A stretch of DNA of 64,000 bases from NCBI GenBank assembly GCA_049602155.1, contig JBMYRH010000018.1, forward strand, positions 1 through 64,000. Direction: 5' to 3'. Made by a program: the position numbers and the translations under genes. The notes under the pieces are model-generated. The model had not been told where the DNA came from. It saw only the letters and a program-made list of their open reading frames with translations, and did not search any database. Each line of letters opens with the position of its first letter. Within the stretch, counting starts at the first letter, position 1. Of this stretch, positions 35,574 to 44,092 are shown piece after piece. Source of the DNA: JBMYRH01 sp049602155 (GTDB lineage: Bacteria; Myxococcota_A; UBA9042; PHBI01; JBMYRH01).

Positions 35574-36211
35574 GCATGACCCGAACGCTCTGTTGCTGCC
35601 TCCTTATGCTGACCGGCTGCGCCAGCATTCAGACCGCCACGCGCGCCGATGGACCTGCTGCTGCAAACGACGCTTTCCTGGTCGAAGTGACAGACGTGAT
35701 GCCCGGCGCGCCCTTTGGCTTTGTCAGCGTCTCCACCTTGCGACCCGGTCGAGTAGGTGAGCTGCCGGAGCGCCTCACAGACGCACAGGTCGCCGCAATG
35801 ACCGAAGCGGCTGCGGTCGAGGGGGCCGAGGTCTTAGTCACCGAGCGGATCCACAACCGTCGCCAGAAGGTCTTCTATGGGTTCGGCCTGACACGGACTA
35901 CGCCTCCAAGCGAGGGGCTCGCCGGGTTGTCCACGTGCCGTCAGCCCGGCTTGAGCGCCGCCGTCGCAGATGCGGTTAAGCATGCAGGGCAATGCCTGCG
36001 CCGGCTGAAGGCGACACGCAAGTCACTGCAGGGGACAGTCCGCACCATCATCCTCGTCGACGGGTTTGGGGACGCCTATCAAGCAGCAGTCGCGCCAGAC
36101 TCCACGCGAGACGGAATGATGGGCGCCTGCGGCCTTGACGCAGCGCACACCGTGAACTTCGGATCCCACGATGAGGTGCTGTGTCGCCTAGAGATCGAGG
36201 CGTCACTTTGA
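35570..36211 (+). CDS. Lipoprotein of unknown function
   Basis: A 213-residue predicted lipoprotein (lipobox LTGC, Cys17, after three consecutive cysteines in the signal peptide). I recognise no family. Visible features: GFVSVSTLRPGRVGELPERLTDAQVAAM, VEGAEVLVTERIHNRRQKVFYGFGL (a strand pattern typical of DUF4156-like or RcsF-like heavy-metal or envelope-stress lipoproteins; weak), and four further cysteines. ATG overlaps the previous stop (ATGA) and its stop overlaps the dipeptidase start (TTGA). Confidence 0.65.
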   Translation: MSMTRTLCCCLLMLTGCASIQTATRADGPAAANDAFLVEVTDVMPGAPFGFVSVSTLRPGRVGELPERLTDAQVAAMTEAAAVEGAEVLVTERIHNRRQKVFYGFGLTRTTPPSEGLAGLSTCRQPGLSAAVADAVKHAGQCLRRLKATRKSLQGTVRTIILVDGFGDAYQAAVAPDSTRDGMMGACGLDAAHTVNFGSHDEVLCRLEIEASL

Positions 36212-37269
36212 GCGAAGCAGAGACTACCCCCGACACTGCGTTCGAGGGCGTCAGTGACGAGGCCTGGGCCCTCACTCAGGCCTCGGACGTCATAGATCTC
36301 CACATCGACACCCTCATCCCGAAGCGCCTCTGGGGGCGCGACCCGCTCGCTGAGCACGGCTGGTCACCGCTCGCGGGTCGATTCTTTGGCCACTTGGACC
36401 TCCCCAGGCTCGAGGCCGGATCGGTGACTGGCGCCATGTGGTCTATCACCACAAACCCCTTTCGAACCGCACAGAGTCGCTGGCGCACCTTCCTCAAGAA
36501 CCTCGAGTTCTACGGGGACATGGCCCAACGCTCTGACGGTCGGATCCGGGTAGTCACGACCTACTCTGACTACGTGGAAGCGCGCCGCGCTGGCGCGCAT
36601 GCCTGCCTCCCTGCGATCCAGGGTGGCAACGCCCTAGAGGCCGCACCGGACTTGGCGGGCTCCATACCGAACAACATGATGACCCGGATCACGTTGGTGC
36701 ATTTAACCAACTCTGGGTTCGGGACGACCTCGAGCCCGGGCGCGTTCTTTCGGGCAGGGGAGGGCCTCACCTCACGGGGCAAAGACCTGGTCGTCAGCAT
36801 GAATGCCCACCGCGTCCTTGTCGACTTGGCCCACATCAACCCTAAGGGCTTCTGGGACGCTGTAGAGGTCCACGACGGGTCCGCGCCCCTCATCGTAACC
36901 CACACCGGCGTCGATGGTGTCTGCCCCCACTGGCGGAACCTCGACGATGCCCAGCTCGCGGCCATCGCAGACTCAGGTGGCACCATCGGCGTCATGTTCC
37001 ACCAGGGCTTCTTGAAGCGGCGTGGCGGCCCCCGCGGCATCGACATGGTGATCGAACACTTGGCGCACATCGTGGACACTGTTGGCGAAGACCACGCCTC
37101 GATCGGGACCGACTATGACGGGGCCATCACACCGCCAGCGGGCTGTCGTGACGGGCTCGCTTATCCACGCCTCACTGAGGCGATGCTCCAACTCGGCTGG
37201 AGTGACACCCGCATCCAGAAGATCTTGGGGCTCAACGCCCTCCGAGTGCTCCGCGCTATCCGCCCCTGA
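36208..37269 (+). CDS. Membrane (renal) dipeptidase, peptidase family M19
   Basis: Zinc dipeptidase of 353 residues with TIM-barrel motifs. VIDLHIDTLIPKRLWG is the first metal-binding H-x-D. LPAIQGGNALE near residue 140 holds the bridging Glu. ITLVHLTNSGFGTTSSPG, VDLAHINPKGFWDAV, LIVTHTGVDGVCPHWRNL and SIGTDYDGAITPP follow. Family members hydrolyse dipeptides and some D-amino-acid amides. TTG 36208 with GAGGCG upstream is preferred to GTG 36181 because it gives the TTGA overlap with the preceding lipoprotein. Last gene of the tkt operon. No signal peptide is visible, so it is probably cytoplasmic. Confidence 0.85.
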   Translation: MSEAETTPDTAFEGVSDEAWALTQASDVIDLHIDTLIPKRLWGRDPLAEHGWSPLAGRFFGHLDLPRLEAGSVTGAMWSITTNPFRTAQSRWRTFLKNLEFYGDMAQRSDGRIRVVTTYSDYVEARRAGAHACLPAIQGGNALEAAPDLAGSIPNNMMTRITLVHLTNSGFGTTSSPGAFFRAGEGLTSRGKDLVVSMNAHRVLVDLAHINPKGFWDAVEVHDGSAPLIVTHTGVDGVCPHWRNLDDAQLAAIADSGGTIGVMFHQGFLKRRGGPRGIDMVIEHLAHIVDTVGEDHASIGTDYDGAITPPAGCRDGLAYPRLTEAMLQLGWSDTRIQKILGLNALRVLRAIRP

Positions 37270-37281
37270 GGCGCTCCGGTC

Positions 37282-38943
37282 TCAGGGAGCGAGCTCGCGG
37301 ATCTTGGCGGGCTCTGCGACCCAATAAGCCACCTGCTCTAGGAAGCGCAGGGTGCTTGAGCGCAGCGCGCGGTTGCCGCGGTGGGTGCTCCTGTAGGCCC
37401 TTGCTGCCGCCGCAAACGGGAGCAAGCGACGGACGAACTCGACTTGCTGTGACGACAACGCCTGGCGATCCAGGTTCTTGATCAGCTCAGGTGCCGACAT
37501 ACTGACAATCGCCAGCGAAGAGCCAATCACGACTGCGCGCCCTTCACCGGACTTCTCGAGCGCGACCGCGATGCTCCGCTCCTGCCCCTGTGGCTGGGGA
37601 GGAGCGCTTGAGTCCAGGGCTGTGTTCGTCGCCACGCTCGGGAGCGTCACCGGGCTCACCCCCGGGCGACTCCACGCTAACGCCGTATCGCCCTCCGGCG
37701 ACGTCGACTGCAATGTGCTCGCGAAGGGGAGGCTCAGGCCATAGAGCCCTGCGACGGTGGGGTGGAAGGGGGATGTGCGTGCGACCTCCGCGACCAAGGG
37801 CAGCAGGTCTCCAATCGTTGCGCCTCGATCCGGCGCCTTGAACTTCGCCAAGCTGGCCCGGTCTGCAAGCAGCGCGTCCGTGCGCCTCAAGCCAAGGTCG
37901 GCCAAGAGCTCAGCGTGCCCTGCCTCAATCGACATCAACTTTCCTGTCGAGGCGACCATACGTGCCCCGGGAAGCAGCATCACGACGCCCTTGCCTTGCT
38001 TCTTCAAGGCGAGGAGCCAGGCCCGTGTCTCGCTGTCCAACGGCTGTGTTGCCCCCACAAGGGCGACCACATCAACGCTGTCCGGCACCGGCTGTTTGGC
38101 GATCAAAGCGAGAGGCTGGATACCGTTCTCACCAAGCTCGGTCATCAACTCTTGGCGCACCTCATCGAAGGGCGCGAACACATCATTGAGGGCGGTCACC
38201 ATCTCGTCGCCCCAGTCCGCGCCGCCTGGTGCCTTCGGCTTGGGCTCAACCCTCGGGCAGAACGCGCCACCTGTGCAGACGAAGCCGACGCGTAGGCGCC
38301 CCTCTTTCTTCGCATGCAGGCGCCACAGGCCCGCAGCGAGCGCGTGGTCGACGTGTGCCGCGCTACGAATCGCGGGGATCACCTCGCGCCGCACACCCAG
38401 GCGCACCACCGCTCCCACAAAGATCGGGACCCCAGTCTCCGTGCGCAAAATGTGTAGTCGCTCTTGCACGGCGCGCTCCTCAGAGAGCGCCATTCGCTTA
38501 CCGAGGCGAACACTCGGGACCTCCATGGCCAGGCCCGTCACACGCTTGATCAGGCGCTCTGCGGCAGCTTCGGCTTCGTACTCGACGCCCCCCTGAAGGG
38601 TCACCAACGCGGGCTGATGCCGGTTCGTGTAGATGTCGATCTCGACACCGTCGCCGAGCGTGCGCACCGCCTCCAGCAACGTGGGCGGAACATCGTCCCG
38701 CTCCCGTGGTGCCTCTTTGGTCGCCGCACGACGCAAACCCTGCATCACGGGCTCAAGCCCCGGCGCTGGGGTGTCAGCCGCGCTCCGGCACCGCATCTCC
38801 TTGCACGACAGACCCATCGCGCAATCGCTATCCGACGAGCAGGGCCCGCCCTGACGTTCAAGCTGGACGCAGCTACTCGAGAAGAGCGCTACCGCGACGC
38901 AGGACATCAGAGCCGCGAAGCGTGACTGGAGACAGGGGCTCAT
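37282..38943 (-). CDS. Exported Cys-rich protein with a GldG/DUF4350-like region, function unknown
   Basis: A 553-residue exported protein, probably a lipoprotein (FSSSC at Cys25, a weak lipobox), followed by a short Cys motif GGPCSSDSDCAMGLSC typical of myxobacterial surface lipoproteins. Residues about 290-370 (VVALVGATQPLDSETRAWLLALKKQGKGVVMLLPGARM) resemble the glutamine-amidotransferase-like fold of GldG-type ABC auxiliary proteins or DUF4350. The C-terminal part has RSIAVALEKSGEGRAVVIGSSLAIVS and an Arg-rich region near the end that may include a membrane helix. It may share a transcript with yciO, which begins 32 bp upstream on the same strand. Confidence 0.65.
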   Translation of the reverse strand: MSPCLQSRFAALMSCVAVALFSSSCVQLERQGGPCSSDSDCAMGLSCKEMRCRSAADTPAPGLEPVMQGLRRAATKEAPRERDDVPPTLLEAVRTLGDGVEIDIYTNRHQPALVTLQGGVEYEAEAAAERLIKRVTGLAMEVPSVRLGKRMALSEERAVQERLHILRTETGVPIFVGAVVRLGVRREVIPAIRSAAHVDHALAAGLWRLHAKKEGRLRVGFVCTGGAFCPRVEPKPKAPGGADWGDEMVTALNDVFAPFDEVRQELMTELGENGIQPLALIAKQPVPDSVDVVALVGATQPLDSETRAWLLALKKQGKGVVMLLPGARMVASTGKLMSIEAGHAELLADLGLRRTDALLADRASLAKFKAPDRGATIGDLLPLVAEVARTSPFHPTVAGLYGLSLPFASTLQSTSPEGDTALAWSRPGVSPVTLPSVATNTALDSSAPPQPQGQERSIAVALEKSGEGRAVVIGSSLAIVSMSAPELIKNLDRQALSSQQVEFVRRLLPFAAAARAYRSTHRGNRALRSSTLRFLEQVAYWVAEPAKIRELAP

Positions 38944-38975
38944 GGCGTCACCTTACCCGCCACCTAGGGCCTCGT

Positions 38976-39593
38976 CTACGCCGACTCGAGATCAACCTCT
39001 CCCTTTCCGAGGCGAATCAGCTCAGGCTCACGCCCCGTAAAGTCTACGACACTGGAGGGCTCGGCGATCCTCCCCCCTTGATCCAGGATGACGCTTGGCT
39101 GACGAGCGAGCTGTTTGACGACCTCGACGGGGTCGATCGCGTCGTCCGACTCCCAGTTCGGCACACTGGACACGAGGATCGGACCGCCGAACTCCTCTAA
39201 GACCGCCAGCGCGATGGGATCATCTGGGATGCGAACTCCGATGCTCTTTCGTCCGCCGGTCGCCTGGCGTGGCAAGTCACGCGAGGCGTGCAAGAGCACC
39301 GTGTAGGCCCCTGGGAAATGCGAACGCATGAAGCGAAATGCTTCGTTGCTGACGGCGCGCGCGACCTTCCCGATCTCTTTGAGCGACCCGCACATGACGC
39401 TGCAGCGCTTTGTCTTCTCCATGCGCTTCGCCGCGTACAACGCCGCGACCGCGGAGTGATCCCAAGGGTCACACGCCAACGCATAGACACTGTCCGTCGG
39501 GAGGATCACGAGCTCGCCGCGGCGAAGTGCCTCAACCGCGGGCCCCACCAGCCACGTCTCTGGGTAGTCTGCGTCGAGAGAGACCACTTTCAA
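38976..39593 (-). CDS. YciO-type Sua5/YrdC family protein
   Basis: A 205-residue protein of the Sua5/YciO/YrdC superfamily, which makes threonylcarbamoyl-AMP for tRNA t6A. The text matches the YciO branch: GELVILPTDSVYALACD, SVMCGSLKEIGKVARAVSNEAFRFMRSHFPGAYTVLL, KSIGVRIPDDPIALAVLEEFGGPILVSSV and PSVILDQGG. Length matches E. coli YciO (about 206). YciO is less active than TsaC and its role is unclear, so I give no TsaC name. TTG 39593 has GGAGG upstream; GTG at the third codon is an alternative. It lies between the sigma factor and the exported protein. Confidence 0.85.
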   Translation of the reverse strand: MKVVSLDADYPETWLVGPAVEALRRGELVILPTDSVYALACDPWDHSAVAALYAAKRMEKTKRCSVMCGSLKEIGKVARAVSNEAFRFMRSHFPGAYTVLLHASRDLPRQATGGRKSIGVRIPDDPIALAVLEEFGGPILVSSVPNWESDDAIDPVEVVKQLARQPSVILDQGGRIAEPSSVVDFTGREPELIRLGKGEVDLESA

Positions 39594-39718
39594 GGGCGCG
39601 CCTCCACCGTGAGGAGGAGCGCGCTGCGCAAGCCTGGAAGCGCTGTATGGTCATGAAGCGTCACCTCGACAGAGTGACAGACCCTGGACACACCACAAGG
39701 ACGAACCGCAGTCGCCCC

Positions 39719-40195
39719 TCACGTTCTTGCCCGGAGCACGGAGAGCGCGCTGTGGTACCGGCGCCTCGCTGTCGAGGCCGAACACCCTCGCACGAGACCT
39801 TCGAAGGGGCGCTCGAAGAGCAGATGTTCAAGCACTAACCGACGCTCACGTCGTGGGATATGACGCAAGACATCACGCGCAACCAGCTCTCCCCATGGCC
39901 CCTTGGAGTGGATCGTGTCGCCCTCTAGCGGACGCTCACGCTCCGAGGTCCGATTGAAGCGCTCCCCGGCCCGGAAAATGGCGCCCCTCACCCATGGGTA
40001 CGCATAGGTTGAGAAGCGCACGCTGCGGGTCGGATCGTAGGCCTGCAGCGCCTCTAGCAAGGCCATATCAGCTGTGGCGATGACGTCAGCCCGCTCCATC
40101 CTGGGGCAGAAGCGTCGGGCGAGCTTGAGCGCCACCCTGTGTGCCATTTGTCGTGCAGAAAGGAGGGCTTCCTCGCGATCGGTATATTGCGTCAT
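39719..40195 (-). CDS. Short sigma-70 family factor (regions 2 and 4 only)
   Basis: A 158-residue sigma factor. Region 2 is clear: DVIATADMALLEALQAYDPTRSVRFSTYAYPWVRGAIFRA, the core-binding and -10 recognition helix. A short linker (GERFNRTSERERPLEG) leads to a compact region 4-like helix-turn-helix (IPRRERRLVLEHLLFERPFEGLVRGCSASTARRRYHSALSVLR). Region 3 and an N-terminal region 1.1 are missing. It is shorter than RpoH-type and does not look like a standard ECF factor, whose region 2 lacks the RFSTYA-W motif. ATG 40195 is chosen since the Sigma-70 pattern begins there; upstream in-frame ATGs exist to 40375. No anti-sigma gene is adjacent. Confidence 0.75.
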   Translation of the reverse strand: MTQYTDREEALLSARQMAHRVALKLARRFCPRMERADVIATADMALLEALQAYDPTRSVRFSTYAYPWVRGAIFRAGERFNRTSERERPLEGDTIHSKGPWGELVARDVLRHIPRRERRLVLEHLLFERPFEGLVRGCSASTARRRYHSALSVLRART

Positions 40196-40315
40196 GCACC
40201 ACCCCAAAGCACGACGCATGCCAACTCCACGGAAACGCGCTCCCCCCCGAAACAAGGCGAAGGCCCCCTTCAGATGTGTGACAACCTGGGGTCCGAAGCC
40301 CTCAGCGCATCGGGC

Positions 40316-40345
40316 TTGATGACCCCGCCTGCGACAGGGTACGGT
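40316..40345 (+). promoter_or_regulatory. Promoter of the small-lipoprotein/surE/apt operon
   Basis: TTGATG (40316-40321), 18-nt spacer, TACGGT (40340-40345). ATG 40354 is 8 nt later with no ribosome site, so the mRNA is leaderless or nearly so. Confidence 0.45.
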
Positions 40346-40353
40346 CCCGGCGC

Positions 40354-40674
40354 ATGAACGCGAAACCGACATCACTCCTCTGTGGACTGCTCGCCATTGC
40401 GCTGGCCTTCACTCTCCAGTCCTGCATGGATGGCGCCCACACCGCGCACCAGGGAGCCCACGGCTACCCCTGTGACGCCCACGGGGACTGTGTGGCACCG
40501 TTGCTTTGCCTCGACGTCCCCGACGTGACCTTCCCCGTGTGCACCGGGAGTGCGCTCGAAGGAGAAGCCTGCTCAGAGGCGACTGCGTGCGCATGGATTC
40601 GTGATGATCGTGGCCTTCCACTCTCCTGTGTCGCGGCCGCCTGCGAGTTCCCTGCCGACGGAGACGCACCGTGA
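40354..40674 (+). CDS. Small Cys-rich lipoprotein
   Basis: A 106-residue predicted lipoprotein (lipobox LQSC, Cys24). The mature part has seven further cysteines in the pattern HGYPCDAHGDCVAPLLCLDV - FPVCTGSALEGEACSEATACAW - SCVAAACEF, a 'C-x-x-D-x-D-C' module also found in the large lipoproteins of this window. Disulfide-rich surface protein of unknown role. Its stop overlaps the surE GTG (GTGA). Confidence 0.7.
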   Translation: MNAKPTSLLCGLLAIALAFTLQSCMDGAHTAHQGAHGYPCDAHGDCVAPLLCLDVPDVTFPVCTGSALEGEACSEATACAWIRDDRGLPLSCVAAACEFPADGDAP

Positions 40675-41474
40675 CCCGAGTCCTGCTCTGCAACGACGAT
40701 GGTATTGACGCGGCAGGGCTCGCGCTCCTTGAGCGCTGCGCTCGACGGGTGTTCGATGAGGTCATCGTCGTCGCCCCAGCCAGCGAGCAGAGCGGCGTCG
40801 GGATGGGCTTAACCCTCCACAGCCCGATGCGCTTCCATGCCCACGGAGAGGACCGCTGGTCCGTCACTGGCACACCAGCAGATTGCATGATCGCCGCCTT
40901 CTGCCATCTCCTCGGGGATCGCAGCGTGGACTTGGTCCTGTCGGGCATCAACCGAGGGGCGAACCTTGGGCACGACGTCTACTACTCGGGGACGGCTGCG
41001 GGCGCCCGTGAGGGCCTGATGCGGGGCGTCCCCGCCATCGCACTGAGCCTCGCAGGCCATGGCCGCTACCCATTTGAGGCCTACGACGGCCTAGTCACAC
41101 ACCTGCTTAAGTGGGCCGCGACGCGCCCAGCGAGTGCGCACCACATGCTGAACATCAACATCCCGACCGCCCAGGTCAGCACGGCGGAGGAGCACATCTG
41201 CTTCCAGGGAGCCCCAGCAATTCGTGGCCTCAAGGTCACGCGCCTCGGTGAGCGCTCCTACGACAATGCGCTGGTCATCCGAGAGGACCCCCGTGGTCAG
41301 TCTTACTTCTGGATCGGGGGCTCATTCCCCGAGATGGGTGACGCCCCGGGTACGGATTGCCGGGCCATCGCGGACGGCTACGTCTCCGTGACCCCTATCC
41401 AGCTCGACACAACGGCCCACACAGCGATAGATGATCTTAGCACCCACTGGCAGCACTGGAATGAGGAGCGGTAA
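40671..41474 (+). CDS. surE: 5'/3'-nucleotidase SurE
   Basis: Metal-dependent nucleoside monophosphate phosphatase of 267 residues. It starts TRVLLCNDDGIDAAGL with the metal-binding D-D pair, then VVVAPASEQSGVGMGLTLHSPMR-like text, SVTGTPADCMIAA, LVLSGINRGANLGHDVYYSGTAAGAREG and GVPAIALSL, all family hallmarks. GTG 40671 overlaps the stop of the small lipoprotein. apt follows 2 bp after its stop, so nucleotide salvage functions are grouped. Confidence 0.94.
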   Translation: MTRVLLCNDDGIDAAGLALLERCARRVFDEVIVVAPASEQSGVGMGLTLHSPMRFHAHGEDRWSVTGTPADCMIAAFCHLLGDRSVDLVLSGINRGANLGHDVYYSGTAAGAREGLMRGVPAIALSLAGHGRYPFEAYDGLVTHLLKWAATRPASAHHMLNINIPTAQVSTAEEHICFQGAPAIRGLKVTRLGERSYDNALVIREDPRGQSYFWIGGSFPEMGDAPGTDCRAIADGYVSVTPIQLDTTAHTAIDDLSTHWQHWNEER

Positions 41475-41476
41475 CG

Positions 41477-42001
41477 ATGGCAGAAGCGACCCTGAGACGA
41501 TTGACCCTGGACGTGCCTGACTTCCCGAAGCCTGGCATCGTCTTCAAGGACATCACCCCCGTGCTCGAAGACCCCGCGGCCTTCAAAGAGGTCATCGACG
41601 CCATCGCCTCTCACTGGGCAGATCGAGGCATTACTCGGCTCGTAGGCATCGAATCCCGAGGCTTCATCTTCGGCTCGGCGCTGGCCTACGCGATGGACTT
41701 GGGCCTGACCCTCGTCCGCAAGCCAGGCAAGCTGCCACGCGAGACGCGCTCCGTGAGCTATGAGCTGGAGTACGGCAGCGACAACCTCGAGATCCACGTG
41801 GACGCTGTGGGGCCCGCCGACCGTGTCCTGATCGTCGATGACGTCCTCGCGACCGGTGGCACGGCGGAGGCCGTCTGTACGCTCATCGCCGGGACCGGCG
41901 CGACCGTCGCAGGGCTTGCATTCGCCCTAGAGCTGGGCTTCTTGCCTGGTCGAGACCGTCTGCCCGAGGGTGCCGAGGTCCAGAGCTTGATGATCGTCTG
42001 A
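41477..42001 (+). CDS. apt: Adenine phosphoribosyltransferase
   Basis: Forms AMP from adenine and PRPP. The 174-residue length and motifs are typical: VPDFPKPGIVFKDITPVLEDP near the start, LVGIESRGFIFGSALAYA, VRKPGKLPRETRSVSYELEYG, and the PRPP-binding loop VLIVDDVLATGGTAEAV near residue 117. It begins 2 bp after surE, and GAGGAGCGGTAACG before ATG supplies the ribosome site. It is last in the operon, facing metG. Confidence 0.97.
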   Translation: MAEATLRRLTLDVPDFPKPGIVFKDITPVLEDPAAFKEVIDAIASHWADRGITRLVGIESRGFIFGSALAYAMDLGLTLVRKPGKLPRETRSVSYELEYGSDNLEIHVDAVGPADRVLIVDDVLATGGTAEAVCTLIAGTGATVAGLAFALELGFLPGRDRLPEGAEVQSLMIV

Positions 42002-42011
42002 GGCGCCTCAG
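41998..42011. terminator. Perfect 14-bp palindrome at the end of apt
   Basis: CTGAGGCGCCTCAG, covering the apt stop codon, between the convergent apt and metG genes. It could fold as a hairpin in either transcript; there is no T tract. Confidence 0.25.
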
Positions 42012-42061
42012 GTGACCTGGGAGCCGCTCGGTACCTCAGGTGACCTGGGAGCCGCTCGGTG
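42006..42061. repeat. 28-bp tandem duplication at the metG 3' end
   Basis: Two copies (42006-42033 and 42034-42061) of CCTCAGGTGACCTGGGAGCC followed by GCTCGGTR, differing only in the last base. The inner copy holds the last codons and TGA of metG; the outer copy repeats the same tail and stop codon beyond it. Confidence 0.95.
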
Positions 42062-43973
42062 CCTCAGCACCAGGTCGCAACAGCGCGATGCCACCCTCAG
42101 GCGTCTCTGTCGTGAGGATCATCCCTTCGGACGCGATCTTGAAGATCTTCCGTGGTGCGAGGTTTGCCACGATGATGACCTGAGTGCCGACAACGGCGTC
42201 CGGGTCGACATGCTTAGCCACGCCACTGACGACTTGGCGCTGCGACTCACCGACCTCTAACTGAAAGCGCAGCAGCTTCTCTGAGCCCTCGACGCGTGCG
42301 CAGGCGAGGACCGTAGCGACACGCAGGTCGACCTTCAGGAAGTCGTCAAACGCGATGGTCGACGCGCCACCTTCGGGCGCCTTAGGAGCAGGAGCAGCCT
42401 TCTTCTTTGGCGTCGGTGTCTTCGCCGGAGGCTCCTCTTCCTTGGGCATCTCCGCGCGGGGGAAGAGCCCCTTCTCCAACGTGATCGGGCTCCCCGGCAC
42501 AAGCTGGCCCCAGGAGAGGTCCGCCAAGGTCTCAGGTGCCTCGCAGCCGCCCATCTTATCGAGCAGTTCGGCCATCTTCTGTGGCATCACGGGCGTCAGT
42601 AGCACGGCAGCATGTCGTAAGCCCTCCATCACCGTGTAAAGCGACCGGGCGGCAGCGGCTGGGTCGGTCTTCACCGACTTAAAGGGCGCCGTGTCTGTCA
42701 TATATTTATTGAGGCGACGCACAAGCTGCATCGTCTCCTCAATCGCCTCGTGAAGACGGAGCTCGCGCACCAAGGTGGGCACGGCCGCGACGAGCGCGGT
42801 GACTTGGGCGAGGATCGGTGCCTCCTCATCTCCCAGCTCACCCGGCTCGGGCACCTTGCCGTCGAAATAGCGGCCCACCAGGCCGGCAGCGCGGCGTGCC
42901 AAGTTTCCGAGATCGTTTGCCAAGTCCGAATTGTTCCGGCGGACCAGCGCAGCTTCACTGAAATTCGAGTCGAGGCCGAGCACCATGTCCCGCAGCAAGA
43001 AGTAGCGGAGGACGTCGGCCCCGTAGACATCTTTCATGTCCAGTGGGCTCACCACGTTGCCCAAGCTCTTGGACATCTTCTTGTCCTCTTGGAGCCACCA
43101 GCCTGTCGCGATGATCCGCTTGGGCAGCGAGACCCCTAAGGCGAGCAGCATCGTCGTCCAGTAGACCGAGTGAGTCGTCAGGATGTCCTTGCCGATGAAG
43201 TGCTCGGCGTAGGGCCACCAGCGCTCAAACCGCGAGTCCTCATCCCCGTAACCAAGCGCGCTGATGTAGTTCAGAAGCGCATCAAACCAGACGTAGGTCA
43301 CGTAGTCCGAGTCGAAGGGTAGCTCGATCCCCCAGGTCAATCGCGCCTTTGGCCGCGACACGCAAAGGTCCTCAAGGCCCTTATCTAGGAAGCCCAGGAC
43401 TTCGTTGGCGCGCGCCGGCGGGTGGATAAACCCTGGGTTCGTCGTGATGTGCTCTCGCAGACGCTCGCCATATTTGGACATGCGGAAGAAATAGTTCCGC
43501 TCCGTAATCTTCTGGACCGGCTGACCGGTGTCGGGGCAACACCCGTCGACGAGGTCCTTCTCGGTCCAGAACCGCTCTGCGGAGGTCGAGTACCACCCTT
43601 CGTAATCCTTCGCGTAGATGTCGCCATCATCGAAGAGCTGCTGAAGGGCTGCCTTCACCACCCGTGAGTGGCGTGGCTCTGTCGTACGGATGAAGTCGTC
43701 GTGCTCAATGTGGAGCGTCGGCCAGAGGTCTCTGAAGGCCTTGCTGTAGGTGTCGACATGCTCTTGTGGCGACACGCCGCCCTTGTCCGCGGCCTCTTGC
43801 ACCTTCTGTCCGTGCTCATCCGTCCCGGTCAGGAAGTACACCTCTTCACCAAAGAGCCTCCGGTACCTTGCCACCGTGTCTGTGGCCACAGTGCAGTACG
43901 CATGCCCAATGTGGGGGCGAGCGTTCAGGTAATAAATCGGCGTCGTGACGTAACAGCGTTGCGGCTCGGACAT
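42036..43973 (-). CDS. metG: Methionyl-tRNA synthetase
   Basis: Charges tRNA-Met. The 645-residue class I synthetase has YVTTPIYYLNARPHIGHAYC (HIGH motif, residues 21-24), KKMSKSLGNVV near 300, an anticodon-binding helical domain, and a C-terminal EMAP/Trbp111-like tRNA-binding domain (FLKVDLRVATVLACARVEGSEKLL, near 545-645) after a Lys/Ala/Pro linker. The zinc-knuckle region reads YSTSAERFWTEKDLVDGCCP and lacks the first Cys pair seen in zinc-binding relatives. ATG 43973 has GAGGAG upstream. It has its own strong promoter, divergent from the C26 operon. Confidence 0.97.
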   Translation of the reverse strand: MSEPQRCYVTTPIYYLNARPHIGHAYCTVATDTVARYRRLFGEEVYFLTGTDEHGQKVQEAADKGGVSPQEHVDTYSKAFRDLWPTLHIEHDDFIRTTEPRHSRVVKAALQQLFDDGDIYAKDYEGWYSTSAERFWTEKDLVDGCCPDTGQPVQKITERNYFFRMSKYGERLREHITTNPGFIHPPARANEVLGFLDKGLEDLCVSRPKARLTWGIELPFDSDYVTYVWFDALLNYISALGYGDEDSRFERWWPYAEHFIGKDILTTHSVYWTTMLLALGVSLPKRIIATGWWLQEDKKMSKSLGNVVSPLDMKDVYGADVLRYFLLRDMVLGLDSNFSEAALVRRNNSDLANDLGNLARRAAGLVGRYFDGKVPEPGELGDEEAPILAQVTALVAAVPTLVRELRLHEAIEETMQLVRRLNKYMTDTAPFKSVKTDPAAAARSLYTVMEGLRHAAVLLTPVMPQKMAELLDKMGGCEAPETLADLSWGQLVPGSPITLEKGLFPRAEMPKEEEPPAKTPTPKKKAAPAPKAPEGGASTIAFDDFLKVDLRVATVLACARVEGSEKLLRFQLEVGESQRQVVSGVAKHVDPDAVVGTQVIIVANLAPRKIFKIASEGMILTTETPEGGIALLRPGAEAPSGSQVT

Positions 43974-44003
43974 CAATGGCTCCTCGACTCCCAGACGGGG
44001 GAC

Positions 44004-44032
44004 GGAATAGACCGCACTACACACCCTGTCAA
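44004..44032 (-). promoter_or_regulatory. Promoter of metG
   Basis: Minus strand TTGACA (44032-44027), 17-nt spacer, TATTCC (44009-44004), giving a leader of about 24 nt before ATG 43973. Confidence 0.6.
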
Positions 44033-44057
44033 TCGTTGACCCACCTCCACAGTGGCG

Positions 44058-44086
44058 TTGACGACCCGCTGTAATCTCACTATCAA
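44058..44086 (+). promoter_or_regulatory. Promoter of the amidotransferase/HEAT/kinase operon (leaderless)
   Basis: TTGACG (44058-44063), 17-nt spacer, TATCAA (44081-44086). ATG 44093 sits 6 nt downstream at the expected transcript start; no ribosome site precedes it. Confidence 0.6.
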
Positions 44087-44092
44087 CGATGC

